A stretch of DNA of 64,000 nt from Burkholderiaceae bacterium (lineage in GTDB: Bacteria; Pseudomonadota; Gammaproteobacteria; Burkholderiales; Burkholderiaceae_C), in NCBI GenBank assembly GCA_019745555.1, contig JAIESX010000018.1, forward strand, positions 1 to 64,000, in the 5' to 3' direction. Shown here piece after piece: positions 35,525-45,205 of this stretch; within the stretch, counting starts at the first letter, position 1; every line of letters starts with the position of its first letter. The position numbers were made by a program, and so were the translations under genes. The notes beneath the pieces are model-generated. The model ran no database searches, was not told the origin of the DNA, and saw nothing but the letters and a program-made list of their open reading frames with translations.

Positions 35525-36463
35525 CTAGGCCAGCGCAGCGAGGCGCCTGTCCTGCCGCGCACGCAGGCGCGCAATATCCGCCACGTCCTGTACCGAAAGT
35601 TTGGGGCCGGGTTTGCGCACCGCCTCGCTGGCAATGACGCCACGCTTCATCAGCAGGTGCTTGCGCACCGCGAGGCCGATGCCGGCCTGCTGCTCGTAAC
35701 GCGCCAGCGGCAGGTAGGCGTCGAACAGGTCATGCGCGCGTTCGACGTCGCCACGCGCGTGCGCCGCGTAGACGTCGACCATCATCTCGGGATAGGCAAA
35801 GCCTGTCATCACGCCGTCGGCCCCGCGTGTGAGCTCCTCGGGCAGGAACAGGCCGCCACCATTGCCGGTGAGGATGGACACGCGCTGCAGCTCGCCCCGG
35901 TCGCTGGCGGCACGGATGGCACTGAGCTTGGCCAGGCCCGGGCAGTCCTCGTGCTTGAGCATCACGCAGTTTGGCGAGTTCTTCAGGATCCTGAGGATGA
36001 CCCCGGTGGACATCTGCACGCCCGTGGCCACAGGGTGGTCCTGCAGCACCCAGGGCACGTCCGGGCCCAGGGTCTCGTTGACCATGTCGAAATAGGCCGT
36101 GATCTGGTCATCGGTGCGCACGGTGGACGGCGGCGCCACCATGACGCCGGCCGCACCCAGGTCCATGACGCTCTGCGTCAACTCCTTCATGGGCGCAAAG
36201 CCGGGTGCCGAGGCACCCACGACCACGGGCACGCGCCCGTTCACACGGGCCAGCACCTGCCGCACGAAGATGCGGGACTCCTCCATGGTGAGCTTGGGCG
36301 CCTCACCCATGATGCCCAGCACGGTCAGGCCCGTCACGCCTTTCTCCAGGCAGAAATCCACCATGCGGTCGGTGCTGGCCAGGTCCAGCGCACCGCTGTC
36401 GGTGAAGGGTGTGACGGTGATGAGGTAAACGCCCCGGGCGTTGCGGTCGAATGTATGGCTCAT
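35525..36463 (-). CDS. Dihydrodipicolinate synthase/N-acetylneuraminate lyase family protein
   Basis: A 312-residue TIM-barrel aldolase of the DapA/NanA family. It has RGVYLITVTPFTDSGALDL at the N-terminus and the Schiff-base Lys170 in CVMLKHEDCPG. The position of the catalytic tyrosine motif (YNxP in DapA) reads LQDHPVATG, so it is not a normal DHDPS. The GxxGE signature is present as GIMGEAPKLTMEE. The reaction is probably aldol cleavage or condensation with pyruvate on an unknown keto acid. It sits between chemoreceptor genes without an obvious link. ATG at 36461-36463. The 295 bases on its other side, towards the first receptor, hold no gene. Confidence 0.85.
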   Translation of the reverse strand: MSHTFDRNARGVYLITVTPFTDSGALDLASTDRMVDFCLEKGVTGLTVLGIMGEAPKLTMEESRIFVRQVLARVNGRVPVVVGASAPGFAPMKELTQSVMDLGAAGVMVAPPSTVRTDDQITAYFDMVNETLGPDVPWVLQDHPVATGVQMSTGVILRILKNSPNCVMLKHEDCPGLAKLSAIRAASDRGELQRVSILTGNGGGLFLPEELTRGADGVMTGFAYPEMMVDVYAAHARGDVERAHDLFDAYLPLARYEQQAGIGLAVRKHLLMKRGVIASEAVRKPGPKLSVQDVADIARLRARQDRRLAALA

Positions 36464-36514
36464 GGCGGCTCCTGTGTATGGAGCATAGCGCCAACAGGCG
36501 TCGCACCACGAAAT

Positions 36515-36534
36515 ACGGCACCCGAAGGTGCCGT
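36515..36534 (-). terminator. Hairpin with TTCG loop upstream of the second receptor's 3' neighbour
   Basis: On the minus strand ACGGCACC-TTCG-GGTGCCGT forms an 8-bp stem with a stable UUCG tetraloop, followed by ATTTCG. It lies 22 bases after the stop of the receptor gene at 36556-38301 and before the start of the aldolase gene, which fits a transcription stop for the receptor. Confidence 0.6.
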
Positions 36535-36555
36535 GATCCAACGGCGATCAGGGAC

Positions 36556-38301
36556 TCAGAAGCTTTCCCATTCCCCCTCGTCCGCAGACTTGGACGCGGG
36601 TGCGGGCCTGGCAACCGCCGCAGGCGCGGCGGCCTTGCGGGATGGGGGTGCGCTGGACAGGGCACGCGGGGTGGCTGGAGGCGCCGCCGGCCGCACCGGC
36701 GACGCTGCGGCCGCCACCGCGGGGTCCGGGCGCGGGGCCGGCACCACGGACGTCGCCCGGGCATCGAGCTTGAACACCGCCACCGCCTGCACCAGATCCT
36801 GGGCCTGGCTGCGCAGGCTGCTGGCTGCGGCGGCCATCTCTTCGACGAGTGCGGCGTTCTGCTGCGTGGCCTGGTCCATCTGCGTCACGGCTTCGCCGAT
36901 CTGCGAGACGCCCGCGCTCTGCTCGCTGCTGGCGGCGCTGATCTCACCCATGATGTCGGTCACGCGCCGGATGCTGGCCACCACCTCCTCCATGGTACGG
37001 CCGGCCTGCTCGACCTGGGTGCTGCCTTGTTCCACCCTCTGCACGCTGTCGGTGATGAGCTGCTTGATCTCCTTGGCGGCTTCGGCGCTGCGGCTGGCCA
37101 GGCTGCGCACCTCGCTGGCCACCACCGCGAAGCCACGGCCCTGTTCGCCCGCACGCGCCGCTTCCACGGCGGCATTGAGCGCCAGGATATTGGTCTGGAA
37201 TGCGATGCCGTCGATCACGCTGATGATGTCGTGGATCTTGCGCGCGCTGTCATTGATGCCCTTCATGGTGCCGACCACCTGGGCCACGACTTCGCCGCCC
37301 TGCACAGCCACGGTACTCGCGCTCTGAGCCAGCTGGTTGGCCTGGCGCGCGTTGTCGGCGTTCTGCTTCACCGTCGAGCCCAGTTCCTCCATCGAAGCGG
37401 CGGTCTGCTCCAGCGCGCTGGCCTGGCTCTCGGTGCGTGCGCTCAGGTCCTGGTTGCCCTGCGCAATCTCGGCGCTGGCCGTGGACACGGACTCGGAGCC
37501 CTGGCGGACGCGGCCCACGATCTGCACCAGGTTGTGCTGCATGGCACCCAGGGCCTGCAGCACACTGGCGACCTCGTCCTTGCCGCACACCTGCACGCTG
37601 CGGGTCAGGTCGCCCTGGGCCACGGCTTCGGACAGGCTTACGGCGTCGCGGAGCGAGCGCGAGACACCGCGGATCAGGGCCAGGCCCAGGGCCCAGGCAA
37701 AAAGCACGCCCACCACAATGGCCCCGATCGCCAGCCCGAAGATGATGCGATAACGGGCGACCGCGGCGTCATACTCCTGCTTCGCGACATCGAGCTGCAG
37801 CTTGATCAGCGCCTGCGAAGCGGTGCTGGCCTTGTCGTAGAGGACCGGCAGCGCGTCCTGTACCAGAGAGGCGAGCTGGGGGATGTCATCGGCACGCATG
37901 GCGGCGATGGCCGGACGCAAACCTTCAGAGACGTAGCGGCCACGCGCCGTAGCGAACTCCTTGGCCAGCTTTAGCTCCTCCTCCGTATGAGAAGTGGCCA
38001 TGAAGGCCTCCCAGATTTTGGTGATGGCAGCGATATTGGCCTCTATCTTCGCACTGTTGGCCTTGACGGCCTCCGCACCCGGCGACATCAGCGTGATCAG
38101 CGCCAGCATGCGGTTCTGCTGCATCATGGAATCGATCTGGGCCAGCTGCGCCGCCGGTACGGTTCTGTCCTCATAGACGGTCTTGAGTCCTGCGTTGGTC
38201 TTGCTGATGCCAAACAGGCCGATGGCCCCAATGATGATGAGCAGGCCGGAAAGGACGACCAGCAGGATCAGCAGGCGGGTGGAAATCTTGAGATTGTTCA
38301 T
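36556..38301 (-). CDS. Methyl-accepting chemotaxis protein with C-terminal EWESF tether (second of three)
   Basis: A 581-residue receptor. It begins [20 protein letters not shown] with a membrane helix to about 30. The periplasmic 4HB_MCP-type region (about 31-187) is followed by a second helix about 190-212 ([20 protein letters not shown]). HAMP about 213-265 and the signalling bundle about 285-505 come next. A long Ala/Pro linker (about 515-572) ends with EWESF, the type of terminal pentapeptide that recruits CheR/CheB in E. coli Tar/Tsr (NWETF). Of the three receptors only this one carries the tether, so it may help methylate the others. The ligand is unknown. Confidence 0.93.
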   Translation of the reverse strand: MNNLKISTRLLILLVVLSGLLIIIGAIGLFGISKTNAGLKTVYEDRTVPAAQLAQIDSMMQQNRMLALITLMSPGAEAVKANSAKIEANIAAITKIWEAFMATSHTEEELKLAKEFATARGRYVSEGLRPAIAAMRADDIPQLASLVQDALPVLYDKASTASQALIKLQLDVAKQEYDAAVARYRIIFGLAIGAIVVGVLFAWALGLALIRGVSRSLRDAVSLSEAVAQGDLTRSVQVCGKDEVASVLQALGAMQHNLVQIVGRVRQGSESVSTASAEIAQGNQDLSARTESQASALEQTAASMEELGSTVKQNADNARQANQLAQSASTVAVQGGEVVAQVVGTMKGINDSARKIHDIISVIDGIAFQTNILALNAAVEAARAGEQGRGFAVVASEVRSLASRSAEAAKEIKQLITDSVQRVEQGSTQVEQAGRTMEEVVASIRRVTDIMGEISAASSEQSAGVSQIGEAVTQMDQATQQNAALVEEMAAAASSLRSQAQDLVQAVAVFKLDARATSVVPAPRPDPAVAAAASPVRPAAPPATPRALSSAPPSRKAAAPAAVARPAPASKSADEGEWESF

Positions 38302-38410
38302 TCATTGAGCCTTGGAAACAGGCGCACGATACCGGCTTCCTGCCAGCACGCATCAACCGGTGTGCCTGGTGTTCTAATCGCTTCCGCCGCGAGCGTCAAG
38401 CTGTATGGCC

Positions 38411-39955
38411 TCAGCCACGCAGCCTGAACACCGCCACCGCCTGCACCAGGTCCTGCGCCTGATTGCGCAGGCTGCCGGCGGCGGCGGCCATTTCTTCCAC
38501 CAACGCGGCGTTCTGCTGCGTGGCCTGGTCCATCTGCGTCACGGCCTCGCCCACCTGGGCCACGCCAGCACTTTGCTCGGAACTCGCGGCACTGATCTCG
38601 CCCATGATGTCGGTCACGCGCCTGATGCTGGCCACCACCTCGTCCATGGTGCGCCCAGCCTGCTCCACCTGGTTGCTGCCCTGGTCGACACGGCCCACGC
38701 TGTCGGAGATCAAGGCCTTGATCTCCTTCGCGGCCTCGGCGCTGCGTCCGGCCAGACTGCGGACCTCGCCCGCCACCACGGCAAAGCCGCGGCCCTGCTC
38801 GCCGGCACGCGCGGCTTCCACCGCGGCGTTGAGCGCCAGGATGTTGGTCTGGAACGCAATGCCGTCGATGACATTGATGATGTCGGCGATCTTCTTGCTG
38901 CTGTCGCTGATGCCGCGCATGGTGTCGACCACCTGGCTCACGACCTCGCCGCCCTGCACGGCTACCGTCGAAGCGCTTTGCGCCAGCTGGTTGGCCTGGC
39001 GGGCGTTGTCGGCGTTCTGCCTGACCGTCGAACCCAGCTCCTCCATGGAAGCAGCGGTCTCCTCCAGGGCACTGGCCTGGCTTTCGGTGCGTGCGCTCAG
39101 GTCCTGGTTGCCCTGCGCGATCTCGGCACTGGCCGTGGATACGGATTCACTGCCCTGGCGCACCCGGCCGACGATCTGGGCCAGGTTGTGCTGCATCGCG
39201 GCCAGGGCCTGCAACAGTTGCGCCGCCTCGTCCTTGCCCTGGGCTTCGATACGCTGCGAGAGATCCCCCTCAGCGATGTGCTGCGCCGATGCCACCGCCG
39301 TCTGGATGGGTTGCACGATGGAGCGCGCAAGCATGAAGGCGAAGGCCGCGCCCAGACCCACCGCGATCAGGCCACCGGCCACGAGCAGCAGACGACCTGT
39401 GGCCGCGCTGCTGTCAGCCGCCGCCAGTGCCCGGTCGTATACCTCCTGCTGGCGCTTTTCGAGATTGGCAATCGAAGCCAGATAGGCCTCGGACAGAGGC
39501 AGCAGCTCCTTCTCCAAGGCGACCGCCACGTCCTCTCCAGCTGCCTTGCGTTTCATCAGGTTGGCGCGCGGGGTGCGGTAGGCCTCGCGCGCCTGGTCGA
39601 TCTTGGCCAGCAGATCCTTGCCCTCGACGGACTCGACCAGCTCATGCATGCGCTTGCGCGCGGCGACCGTGACCTCCGAGGTCTTGTCCATCTCCGTCTG
39701 CCACATCTTGATGCGACTGACATCGCTGTCGAGCAGCGCGGCCTTGGTACGGATCCAGTTCAGGTCGATGGTCTGGCGCCAGGTCACGGCCAGCTGCAGC
39801 TTCTCGTTTTCGTAAGTGCCCAGGGCCCGCGCGGTGTTGGCCAGCTCCTGCAGCCGCCAGTACCCCAGACCGACGCAGAGCACGAGGATCAGCAGGATGA
39901 CACCGAAGGCCAGACCCAGGCGGGTGGCAATTCTCAGGTCGCGGATGGATTGCAT
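38411..39955 (-). CDS. Methyl-accepting chemotaxis protein (third of three)
   Basis: A 514-residue receptor. [20 protein letters not shown] leads into helix 1 (about 10-32). The periplasmic region about 33-190 contains [20 protein letters not shown], and helix 2 is about 192-214. HAMP about 215-267 and the signalling bundle about 285-510 follow. It ends AVFRLRG without a pentapeptide. One tell-tale difference in the bundle is [20 protein letters not shown] (the other two have EQ..TVK). ATG at 39953-39955. The gene is 109 bases upstream of the second receptor in the direction of transcription, so a two-receptor transcript is possible. Confidence 0.93.
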   Translation of the reverse strand: MQSIRDLRIATRLGLAFGVILLILVLCVGLGYWRLQELANTARALGTYENEKLQLAVTWRQTIDLNWIRTKAALLDSDVSRIKMWQTEMDKTSEVTVAARKRMHELVESVEGKDLLAKIDQAREAYRTPRANLMKRKAAGEDVAVALEKELLPLSEAYLASIANLEKRQQEVYDRALAAADSSAATGRLLLVAGGLIAVGLGAAFAFMLARSIVQPIQTAVASAQHIAEGDLSQRIEAQGKDEAAQLLQALAAMQHNLAQIVGRVRQGSESVSTASAEIAQGNQDLSARTESQASALEETAASMEELGSTVRQNADNARQANQLAQSASTVAVQGGEVVSQVVDTMRGISDSSKKIADIINVIDGIAFQTNILALNAAVEAARAGEQGRGFAVVAGEVRSLAGRSAEAAKEIKALISDSVGRVDQGSNQVEQAGRTMDEVVASIRRVTDIMGEISAASSEQSAGVAQVGEAVTQMDQATQQNAALVEEMAAAAGSLRNQAQDLVQAVAVFRLRG

Positions 39956-40089
39956 GGCATATCTCTCTTCTGGTGGCGGGTTGGCCCGCCGGACATCGAA
40001 TCCAGGCAGGTCTGCACCCAAAACCAGAATAGCATTTTTACCCCATGCTGCGTAGGGGAAAAAGCGGACCGAAACCGGTCAATTCAGCG

Positions 40090-40623
40090 TCACGGTCTGC
40101 GCCCGGAGACCAGCAAGCGCAGCCCGAGCAAGGCAAAGGCCAGGAACCAGAGGAAGGACCAGTTGGCGATGGTGCCGCCAAGGAAGGTCCAGTCAACGGC
40201 GGAGCAGTCACCCGAACCCTTGAAGATCATGGGGATGGCGCGCTGCAGGGGGAAGTTCTCGATCATGCCGTAGAAGTCGCGACCGCAGGTCGCGATCTCG
40301 GGCGGGTACCACTGCAGCCAGCTCTGGCGCGCGGCAACGAAAGCACCGAAGGCCGCGATCAGCAGCGTGAGGCCGCCGAACCAACGGTGACTGCGTGGGC
40401 CCGGCAGGGCCGCGGCGATGGCCGCCACCACAGCCAGGGCGATCATGGCGTAGCGTTGCACGATGCACATGGGACAGGGCTCCAGGCCCACCACATGCTG
40501 GAGGTAGAGCCCGAAGCCCAGCAGGCCGAGACAGGCCAGGACGATCAGGACATAGACACGACGCGAGGTGAGACGCGCAAGAACATCAGGCAGCAGCGAC
40601 AAGATCCGGTTTTCCTTCCACAA
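40090..40623 (-). CDS. dsbB: Disulfide bond formation protein B
   Basis: A protein of about 170-177 residues with four membrane helices. It reoxidises DsbA and passes electrons to quinones. The first active pair is CPMC in [16 protein letters not shown]. The second pair is the Cys of [13 protein letters not shown] and of [10 protein letters not shown]. The quinone-site Arg follows CPMC (IVQR). There is no ATG. TTG at 40621-40623 (MWKENRIL) or TTG at 40600-40602 (after AAGGAAAACC, giving [11 protein letters not shown]) are candidates, and both begin inside the end of cysA. So dsbB appears to be the last gene of the sulfate transport operon, an unusual place for it. Confidence 0.88.
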   Translation of the reverse strand: MWKENRILSLLPDVLARLTSRRVYVLIVLACLGLLGFGLYLQHVVGLEPCPMCIVQRYAMIALAVVAAIAAALPGPRSHRWFGGLTLLIAAFGAFVAARQSWLQWYPPEIATCGRDFYGMIENFPLQRAIPMIFKGSGDCSAVDWTFLGGTIANWSFLWFLAFALLGLRLLVSGRRP

Positions 40624-41698
40624 AGACGCGGGCCTTGCGCGGTGTCACCACCAGCAGTTCGCCCTCCGTCAGTCCAAGTTCACGGTATTGTGACGCAGGA
40701 ATCTGCACCTCAATGACCGCTTGCTCGGCTGCTTGAGTCTTGTCTTCAGGCAAAAGTTCCAGGCGCGCAATCGGGCCGACCACGATGGCGCGGTTCAGGC
40801 GGGCGGCAATCCCGGTGGCACCGGTCGCATAACGCTGCACTTCGAAGTCGTGCGGACGCACGTAGGCAAAGGCCTTGGCGTCGTCGGCGTCGGCATGCTC
40901 GGGCGTCTCCAGACGCACACCCTGGTGTTCGCTGCCGATCAGCACCTCGCCCTGCTCCACGCGGCCGTGGAAGAGATTCACATCGCCCAGGAAGCCATAG
41001 ACGAAGGGGCTGGCCGGATGGTCCCAGACCTGCTGGGGCGTGCCGATCTGCTCGATGTTGCCGCGGTTCATGAGCACCACGCGGTCGGCCACTTCCAGCG
41101 CCTCTTCCTGGTCGTGGGTCACGAAGATGGAGGTCACATGCAGCTCGTCGTGCAGGCGGCGCAGCCAGCGGCGCAGTTCCTTACGCACCTTGGCGTCCAG
41201 CGCGCCAAAGGGCTCGTCGAGCAGCAGCACCTTGGGCTCGACGGCCAGCGCACGCGCGAGCGCAATGCGCTGGCGCTGGCCGCCCGAGAGCTGCGAGGGG
41301 TAGCGGTCGGCCAGCCAGTCCAGTTGCACGAGGTTCAGCAGCTCGTGCACCTTGGCCTTGATCTGCGCTTCGCTGGGGCGCTGGGCACGCGGCTTCATGC
41401 GCAGGCCGAAGGCCACGTTGTCGAACACGGTCATGTGGCGGAACAGCGCGTAGTGCTGGAACACAAAACCCACATTGCGCTCACGCACGTGCACTTCGGT
41501 GGTGTCCTCGCCGCTGAAGAGGATGGCGCCCTGGTCGGGCGTCTCCAGGCCGGCAATGATGCGCAGCAGCGTGGTCTTGCCGCAGCCCGAGGGGCCGAGC
41601 AGCGCGACGAGCTCGCCGGACTGGATGTCCAGGCTGACGTCGTTCAGGGCCTGGAAGTCGCCGAACTGCTTGCTGATGTTGCGAATTTCGATGCTCAT
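40586..41698 (-). CDS. cysA: Sulfate/thiosulfate ABC transporter ATP-binding protein
   Basis: A 370-residue ABC ATPase. Walker [11 protein letters not shown]-loop VFQHYALF, signature LSGGQRQR, Walker [10 protein letters not shown] and the H-loop [15 protein letters not shown] are all intact. A C-terminal TOBE-like regulatory region runs from about 240 to 370. [21 protein letters not shown] is the typical CysA start. It powers sulfate uptake through CysT and CysW. The gene begins 11 bases after cysW and overlaps dsbB downstream. Confidence 0.95.
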   Translation of the reverse strand: MSIEIRNISKQFGDFQALNDVSLDIQSGELVALLGPSGCGKTTLLRIIAGLETPDQGAILFSGEDTTEVHVRERNVGFVFQHYALFRHMTVFDNVAFGLRMKPRAQRPSEAQIKAKVHELLNLVQLDWLADRYPSQLSGGQRQRIALARALAVEPKVLLLDEPFGALDAKVRKELRRWLRRLHDELHVTSIFVTHDQEEALEVADRVVLMNRGNIEQIGTPQQVWDHPASPFVYGFLGDVNLFHGRVEQGEVLIGSEHQGVRLETPEHADADDAKAFAYVRPHDFEVQRYATGATGIAARLNRAIVVGPIARLELLPEDKTQAAEQAVIEVQIPASQYRELGLTEGELLVVTPRKARVFVEGKPDLVAAA

Positions 41699-41709
41699 GA
41701 TGGGCTTTC

Positions 41710-42615
41710 TCAGGAAACGGCAGGCGCGAGGCGCGTATTCGGGTTTTCGGGTGGCAGCTCGGCCGCGGCTTTGATTTCGCGCTCGTGCTTCCACTCGGCG
41801 ACGGACTTGATGACCAGGGTCACCAGGGCCAGCAAGGCCAGCAGCGAGGCCACGGCAAAGGCCGCGACGGACTGGTACTCGTTGTAGAGCACCTCCACAT
41901 GCAGGGGCATGGTGTTGGTCTGGCCGCGGATATGGCCCGAGACCACGGACACGGCACCGAACTCGCCCATGGCGCGTGCATTGCAGAGGATGACGCCGTA
42001 GATCAGGCCCCACTTGATATTGGGCAGGGTCACGTGCCAGAAGGTCTGCCAGCCGGTGGCGCCGAGCACGATGGCGGCCTGCTCCTCCTCGTTGCCCTGG
42101 GCCTGCATCAGCGGAATGAGTTCGCGCGCGATGAAGGGGAAGGTCACGAAGACGGTCGCCAGAATGATGCCCGGCACGGCAAAGATGATCTTGATGTCGT
42201 GCGCGGCCAGCCAGGGACCGAGCCAGCCCTGCGCGCCGAAGACCAGCACATAGATCAGGCCGGCCACCACGGGCGAGACCGAGAACGGCAGATCCACCAG
42301 CGTGGTCAGGAAGGCCTTGCCGCGGAACTCGTACTTGGCAATGGCCCAGGCCGCGGCGACGCCGAAAGCCAGGTTCAGCGGCACGGCGATGGCGGCCGTG
42401 ATCAGCGTGAGACGGATGGCGGCCCAGGCGTCGGGCTCCTTGAGTGCTTCCCAATAGGCGTCCCAGCCCTTGCGCAGGGCCTCGGTGAACACCGCGGCCA
42501 GCGGCAGCACCAGGAACAGGAACATGAAGACCAGCGCGATACCGATCAGGGTGGTGCGCACCCAGGCCGGCTCGGTGGTGCCGGCGCGGGCGTTGCGGAC
42601 GGGTTGCTGGCTCAT
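41710..42615 (-). CDS. cysW: Sulfate ABC transporter permease CysW
   Basis: A 301-residue inner-membrane permease with six hydrophobic segments. The EAA coupling loop is [22 protein letters not shown]. The family-typical [24 protein letters not shown] lies in the second half and distinguishes CysW. It pairs with CysT to form the sulfate channel. It follows cysT by 2 bases and precedes cysA by 11. The ATG is at 42613-42615. Confidence 0.94.
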   Translation of the reverse strand: MSQQPVRNARAGTTEPAWVRTTLIGIALVFMFLFLVLPLAAVFTEALRKGWDAYWEALKEPDAWAAIRLTLITAAIAVPLNLAFGVAAAWAIAKYEFRGKAFLTTLVDLPFSVSPVVAGLIYVLVFGAQGWLGPWLAAHDIKIIFAVPGIILATVFVTFPFIARELIPLMQAQGNEEEQAAIVLGATGWQTFWHVTLPNIKWGLIYGVILCNARAMGEFGAVSVVSGHIRGQTNTMPLHVEVLYNEYQSVAAFAVASLLALLALVTLVIKSVAEWKHEREIKAAAELPPENPNTRLAPAVS

Positions 42616-42617
42616 GT

Positions 42618-43493
42618 TCAGGCTCCGGAACGCTTGCGCTGCCAGGCCTGCAGGCCGTTGATGATGAGCAGCAGGATGAAGGAGAACAGCAGCAGCACCG
42701 TGGCCACGGCGGTGGCACCCGCGTAGTCGTACTGTTCCAGCTTGCCGATGATGATCAGCGGCGTGATCTCCGACACCATGGGCATGTTGCCCGCAATGAA
42801 GATGACCGAGCCGTATTCACCGATGGCGCGTGCGAAGGCCATGGCAAAACCGGTCAGCAGCGCCGGCGTGATGGACGGCAGGATCACGTGGCGGAAGATC
42901 TGCCAGCGCGTGGCGCCCAGGCTGGTGGCGGCTTCCTCCAGCTCCTTCTCCGTGTCTTCCAGCACCGGCTGCACCGTGCGCACCACAAAAGGCAGGCCGA
43001 TGAAGATCAGCGCGATCACCACGCCATTGGGGTTGAAGGCCAGCTGGATGCCATAGGGCTCGAAGAACTGGCCCACCCAGCCGTTGCCGGCCAGCAGCGC
43101 GGTCAGCGAAATGCCGGCCACGGCCGTGGGGAGCGCGAAGGGCAGATCCACCAGCGCGTCGACGATCTTCTTGCCGGGGAAGGTGTAGCGCACCAGCACC
43201 CAGGCCACGAGCAGGCCGAAGACCACGTTGACCAGCGCGGCGATCAGGGAGGCGCCGAAGGTCAGGCGGTAGGAGGCCACCACGCGGGGCGAGGAGACCG
43301 CCGCCCAGAACTGGTCCCAGCTCAGCGTGAAGGTCTTGAAGACCAGGGCTGAGAGCGGGATCAGCACGATCAGGCTCAGGTACAGGATGGTGTAGCCCAG
43401 CGTGATGTTGAAGCCGGGCAGCACGCGCCGCTGGGCCCGCTTCTGGGGCGCTGCGGCCGCCGGCAGCGGCGTGGCAAGGGTGGCAGTCGTCAT
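42618..43493 (-). CDS. cysT: Sulfate ABC transporter permease CysT (CysU)
   Basis: A 291-residue permease with about six helices after a 25-residue Ala/Pro-rich N-terminus. The core begins [20 protein letters not shown]. The coupling loop is [22 protein letters not shown], and the CysT-type segment is [19 protein letters not shown]. It begins 9 bases after the stop of the binding-protein gene. With CysW it forms the sulfate path. Confidence 0.94.
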   Translation of the reverse strand: MTTATLATPLPAAAAPQKRAQRRVLPGFNITLGYTILYLSLIVLIPLSALVFKTFTLSWDQFWAAVSSPRVVASYRLTFGASLIAALVNVVFGLLVAWVLVRYTFPGKKIVDALVDLPFALPTAVAGISLTALLAGNGWVGQFFEPYGIQLAFNPNGVVIALIFIGLPFVVRTVQPVLEDTEKELEEAATSLGATRWQIFRHVILPSITPALLTGFAMAFARAIGEYGSVIFIAGNMPMVSEITPLIIIGKLEQYDYAGATAVATVLLLFSFILLLIINGLQAWQRKRSGA

Positions 43494-43502
43494 CTCGAAA
43501 AC

Positions 43503-44498
43503 TTACTTGACGGTATAGAGCTGGTCGAACTTGCCGCCGTCGTTGAAGTGCACCTTCTGTGCCTCACCCAGCGAACCGAAGTAGTCCTGCACGGTGAAGA
43601 ACTTGATCGGCTTGAAGGCCGTGGCGTACTTCTTCAGCACGGCTTCGTTGCGCGGGCGGATGTTGTGCTTGGCCGCGATTTCCTGGCCCTCAGGGCTGTA
43701 GAGGAAGTCGAGGTAGGCCTTGACCTCGGCCGCCGTGCCCTTTTTGGCCACGGTGCGCTCGACGATGGCCACCGGGTTCTCGGCCACGATGGAGGCGCTG
43801 GGATGCACGGCATCCACCTTGCCGGCGCCGAACTCCTTGTCCACCGACACGACTTCGGACTCGAAGGTCACCAGCACGTCGCCGATATTGCGCTGCAGGA
43901 AGACCCCCGTGGCATCACGCCCGCCGCGCGCCAGCACCGGCACGTTCTTGTAGAGCTTGCCCACGAACTCCGCGGCCTGCTCGTCGGTGCCGCCCTTGCT
44001 GCGCACATAGCCCCAGGCGGCCAGATAGGCCATGCGGCCGTTGCCACCGGTCTTGGGGTTGACCACGATGACCTGCACACCGGGCTTGATCAGGTCGTCC
44101 CAGTCCTTGATGTTCTTGGGGTTGCCGTTGCGCACCAGGAAGAGCATGGTCGAGGTGGTGGGCGAGGCGCCGTTGGGGAAGCGCTTGGCCCAGTCGGCGG
44201 CGACCACGCCCTTGTCGGCGAGGAACTGCACATCGGTGGTGGTGTTGAAGGTCACCACGTCGGCCTCCAGACCATCGGCCACGGCACGCGCCTGGGCGCT
44301 GGAGCCGGCATGCGACTGGTCCACCTTGATGTCCTTGCCCGTGCTCTTCTTGTAGTGGGCGGCAAAGGCGACGTTGATGTCCTTGTAGAACTCGCGGGCC
44401 ACGTCATAGGAGACGTTGAGCAGCGTGGTCTGGGCGGAAGCCCAAGAGCTGGCGGCCAGAGCGAGGGCGGCGAGAGAGAGCTGAAGCTTGGTTTTCAT
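43503..44498 (-). CDS. sbp: Sulfate ABC transporter substrate-binding protein (operon copy)
   Basis: A 331-residue periplasmic protein with a Sec signal (MKTKLQLSLAALALAASSWASAQ, cut after ASA). The family core includes [70 protein letters not shown] and NPKTGGNGRMAYLAAWGY, which supplies sulfate ligands. It overlaps the upstream hydrolase gene by 4 bases (ATGA), so its translation depends on that gene. It is one of two sulfate-binding proteins here; the other at 47286 is unlinked to a permease and carries a Tat-type signal. Sulfate versus thiosulfate preference is uncertain. Confidence 0.93.
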   Translation of the reverse strand: MKTKLQLSLAALALAASSWASAQTTLLNVSYDVAREFYKDINVAFAAHYKKSTGKDIKVDQSHAGSSAQARAVADGLEADVVTFNTTTDVQFLADKGVVAADWAKRFPNGASPTTSTMLFLVRNGNPKNIKDWDDLIKPGVQVIVVNPKTGGNGRMAYLAAWGYVRSKGGTDEQAAEFVGKLYKNVPVLARGGRDATGVFLQRNIGDVLVTFESEVVSVDKEFGAGKVDAVHPSASIVAENPVAIVERTVAKKGTAAEVKAYLDFLYSPEGQEIAAKHNIRPRNEAVLKKYATAFKPIKFFTVQDYFGSLGEAQKVHFNDGGKFDQLYTVK

Positions 44499-45097
44499 AC
44501 GGCGTACTGGAGCGGGATGGACGAAGAAAAGGAATCGGAAGCAAGGGGCGCGACGGTCTGCAGACCGCCCTCGCCCACCAGGGACTGCAGCAGAGCCACG
44601 CCCAGCGGCCAGGGGCCGTGGCCGGACTCGATGTTGATATGGCCGGCATCGGGCACACGCACGAACTCGCTACCCCAGTGGCGCGCATACGCGCCGGCCA
44701 GGCGGATCGGGCAAAACGGGTCGTTGCTGCTGGCCACCAGGATGCTGCGGTAGGGCAGCTTGCGGCTGGGCACGGGGGCGAAGTCGGCCAGGACGGAACG
44801 ACGCTCGGGGTCGGCCGGCGCCACCAGCAGGGCCCCGGCGATGCGGGCCTCGGCCGCCTGTGGCAGATGCGTGACGGCGATGCAGCCCAAGCTGTGGGCC
44901 ACCACCACCACGGGCTCAGGCTGGGCCAGGATGGTGCGGGCGATGCTCGCCACCCAGGCAGCACGGGTCGGCGCCAGCCAGTTGTCCTGCTGGACCCGGA
45001 CCGTACGTGCATAACGCTCGGCCCACAGGCTTTGCCAGTGGCCGGGGCCGGAATCGCGCCAGCCGGGAACAATGAGGATGCTTGGGGTGTGTGACAT
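44495..45097 (-). CDS. RBBP9/YdeN-type alpha/beta hydrolase, first gene of the sulfate operon
   Basis: A 200-residue serine hydrolase of the RBBP9/DUF1749-like family. The N-terminus ILIVPGWRDSGPGHWQSLW is characteristic. The nucleophile Ser sits in VVVAHSLGCIAV, the acid is the Asp of VASSNDPFCP and the His is in VPDAGHINIES. Members cleave small esters or peptides; natural substrates are unknown. It has no signal peptide. It overlaps sbp by 4 bases and carries the promoter motif shared with the second sbp gene. A role in sulfur-ester use is possible, but nothing in the sequence proves it. Confidence 0.88.
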   Translation of the reverse strand: MSHTPSILIVPGWRDSGPGHWQSLWAERYARTVRVQQDNWLAPTRAAWVASIARTILAQPEPVVVVAHSLGCIAVTHLPQAAEARIAGALLVAPADPERRSVLADFAPVPSRKLPYRSILVASSNDPFCPIRLAGAYARHWGSEFVRVPDAGHINIESGHGPWPLGVALLQSLVGEGGLQTVAPLASDSFSSSIPLQYAV

Positions 45098-45157
45098 GGA
45101 CAGTGCCTGGAGTGGCTTGCTGTCCTTGATTGTGGGAACGAACCCTTAAAACACAAA

Positions 45158-45186
45158 CCAATATAAAGTAGTTTGCTTATTCCTTA
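45158..45186 (-). promoter_or_regulatory. Candidate CysB-type site upstream of the hydrolase-sbp-cysTWA operon
   Basis: CCAATA-N9-TTGCTTATT-N-CTTA (plus-strand reading) lies 60 bases before the start of the minus-strand operon. The same words with the same spacing recur at 48372-48400 beside the second sulfate-binding-protein gene. Shared sequence plus shared target suggests a common regulator, most simply CysB; this is inferred. Confidence 0.5.
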
Positions 45187-45205
45187 TTCGAACTAAGAAG
45201 GCAGG

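Noticed and set aside
40041-40075. TTTTTaCCCC..GGGGaAAAA inverted repeat upstream of the third chemoreceptor, considered as a terminator of dsbB
   Set aside because: The T-run is on the wrong side for either strand and the stem core is only four G-C pairs.
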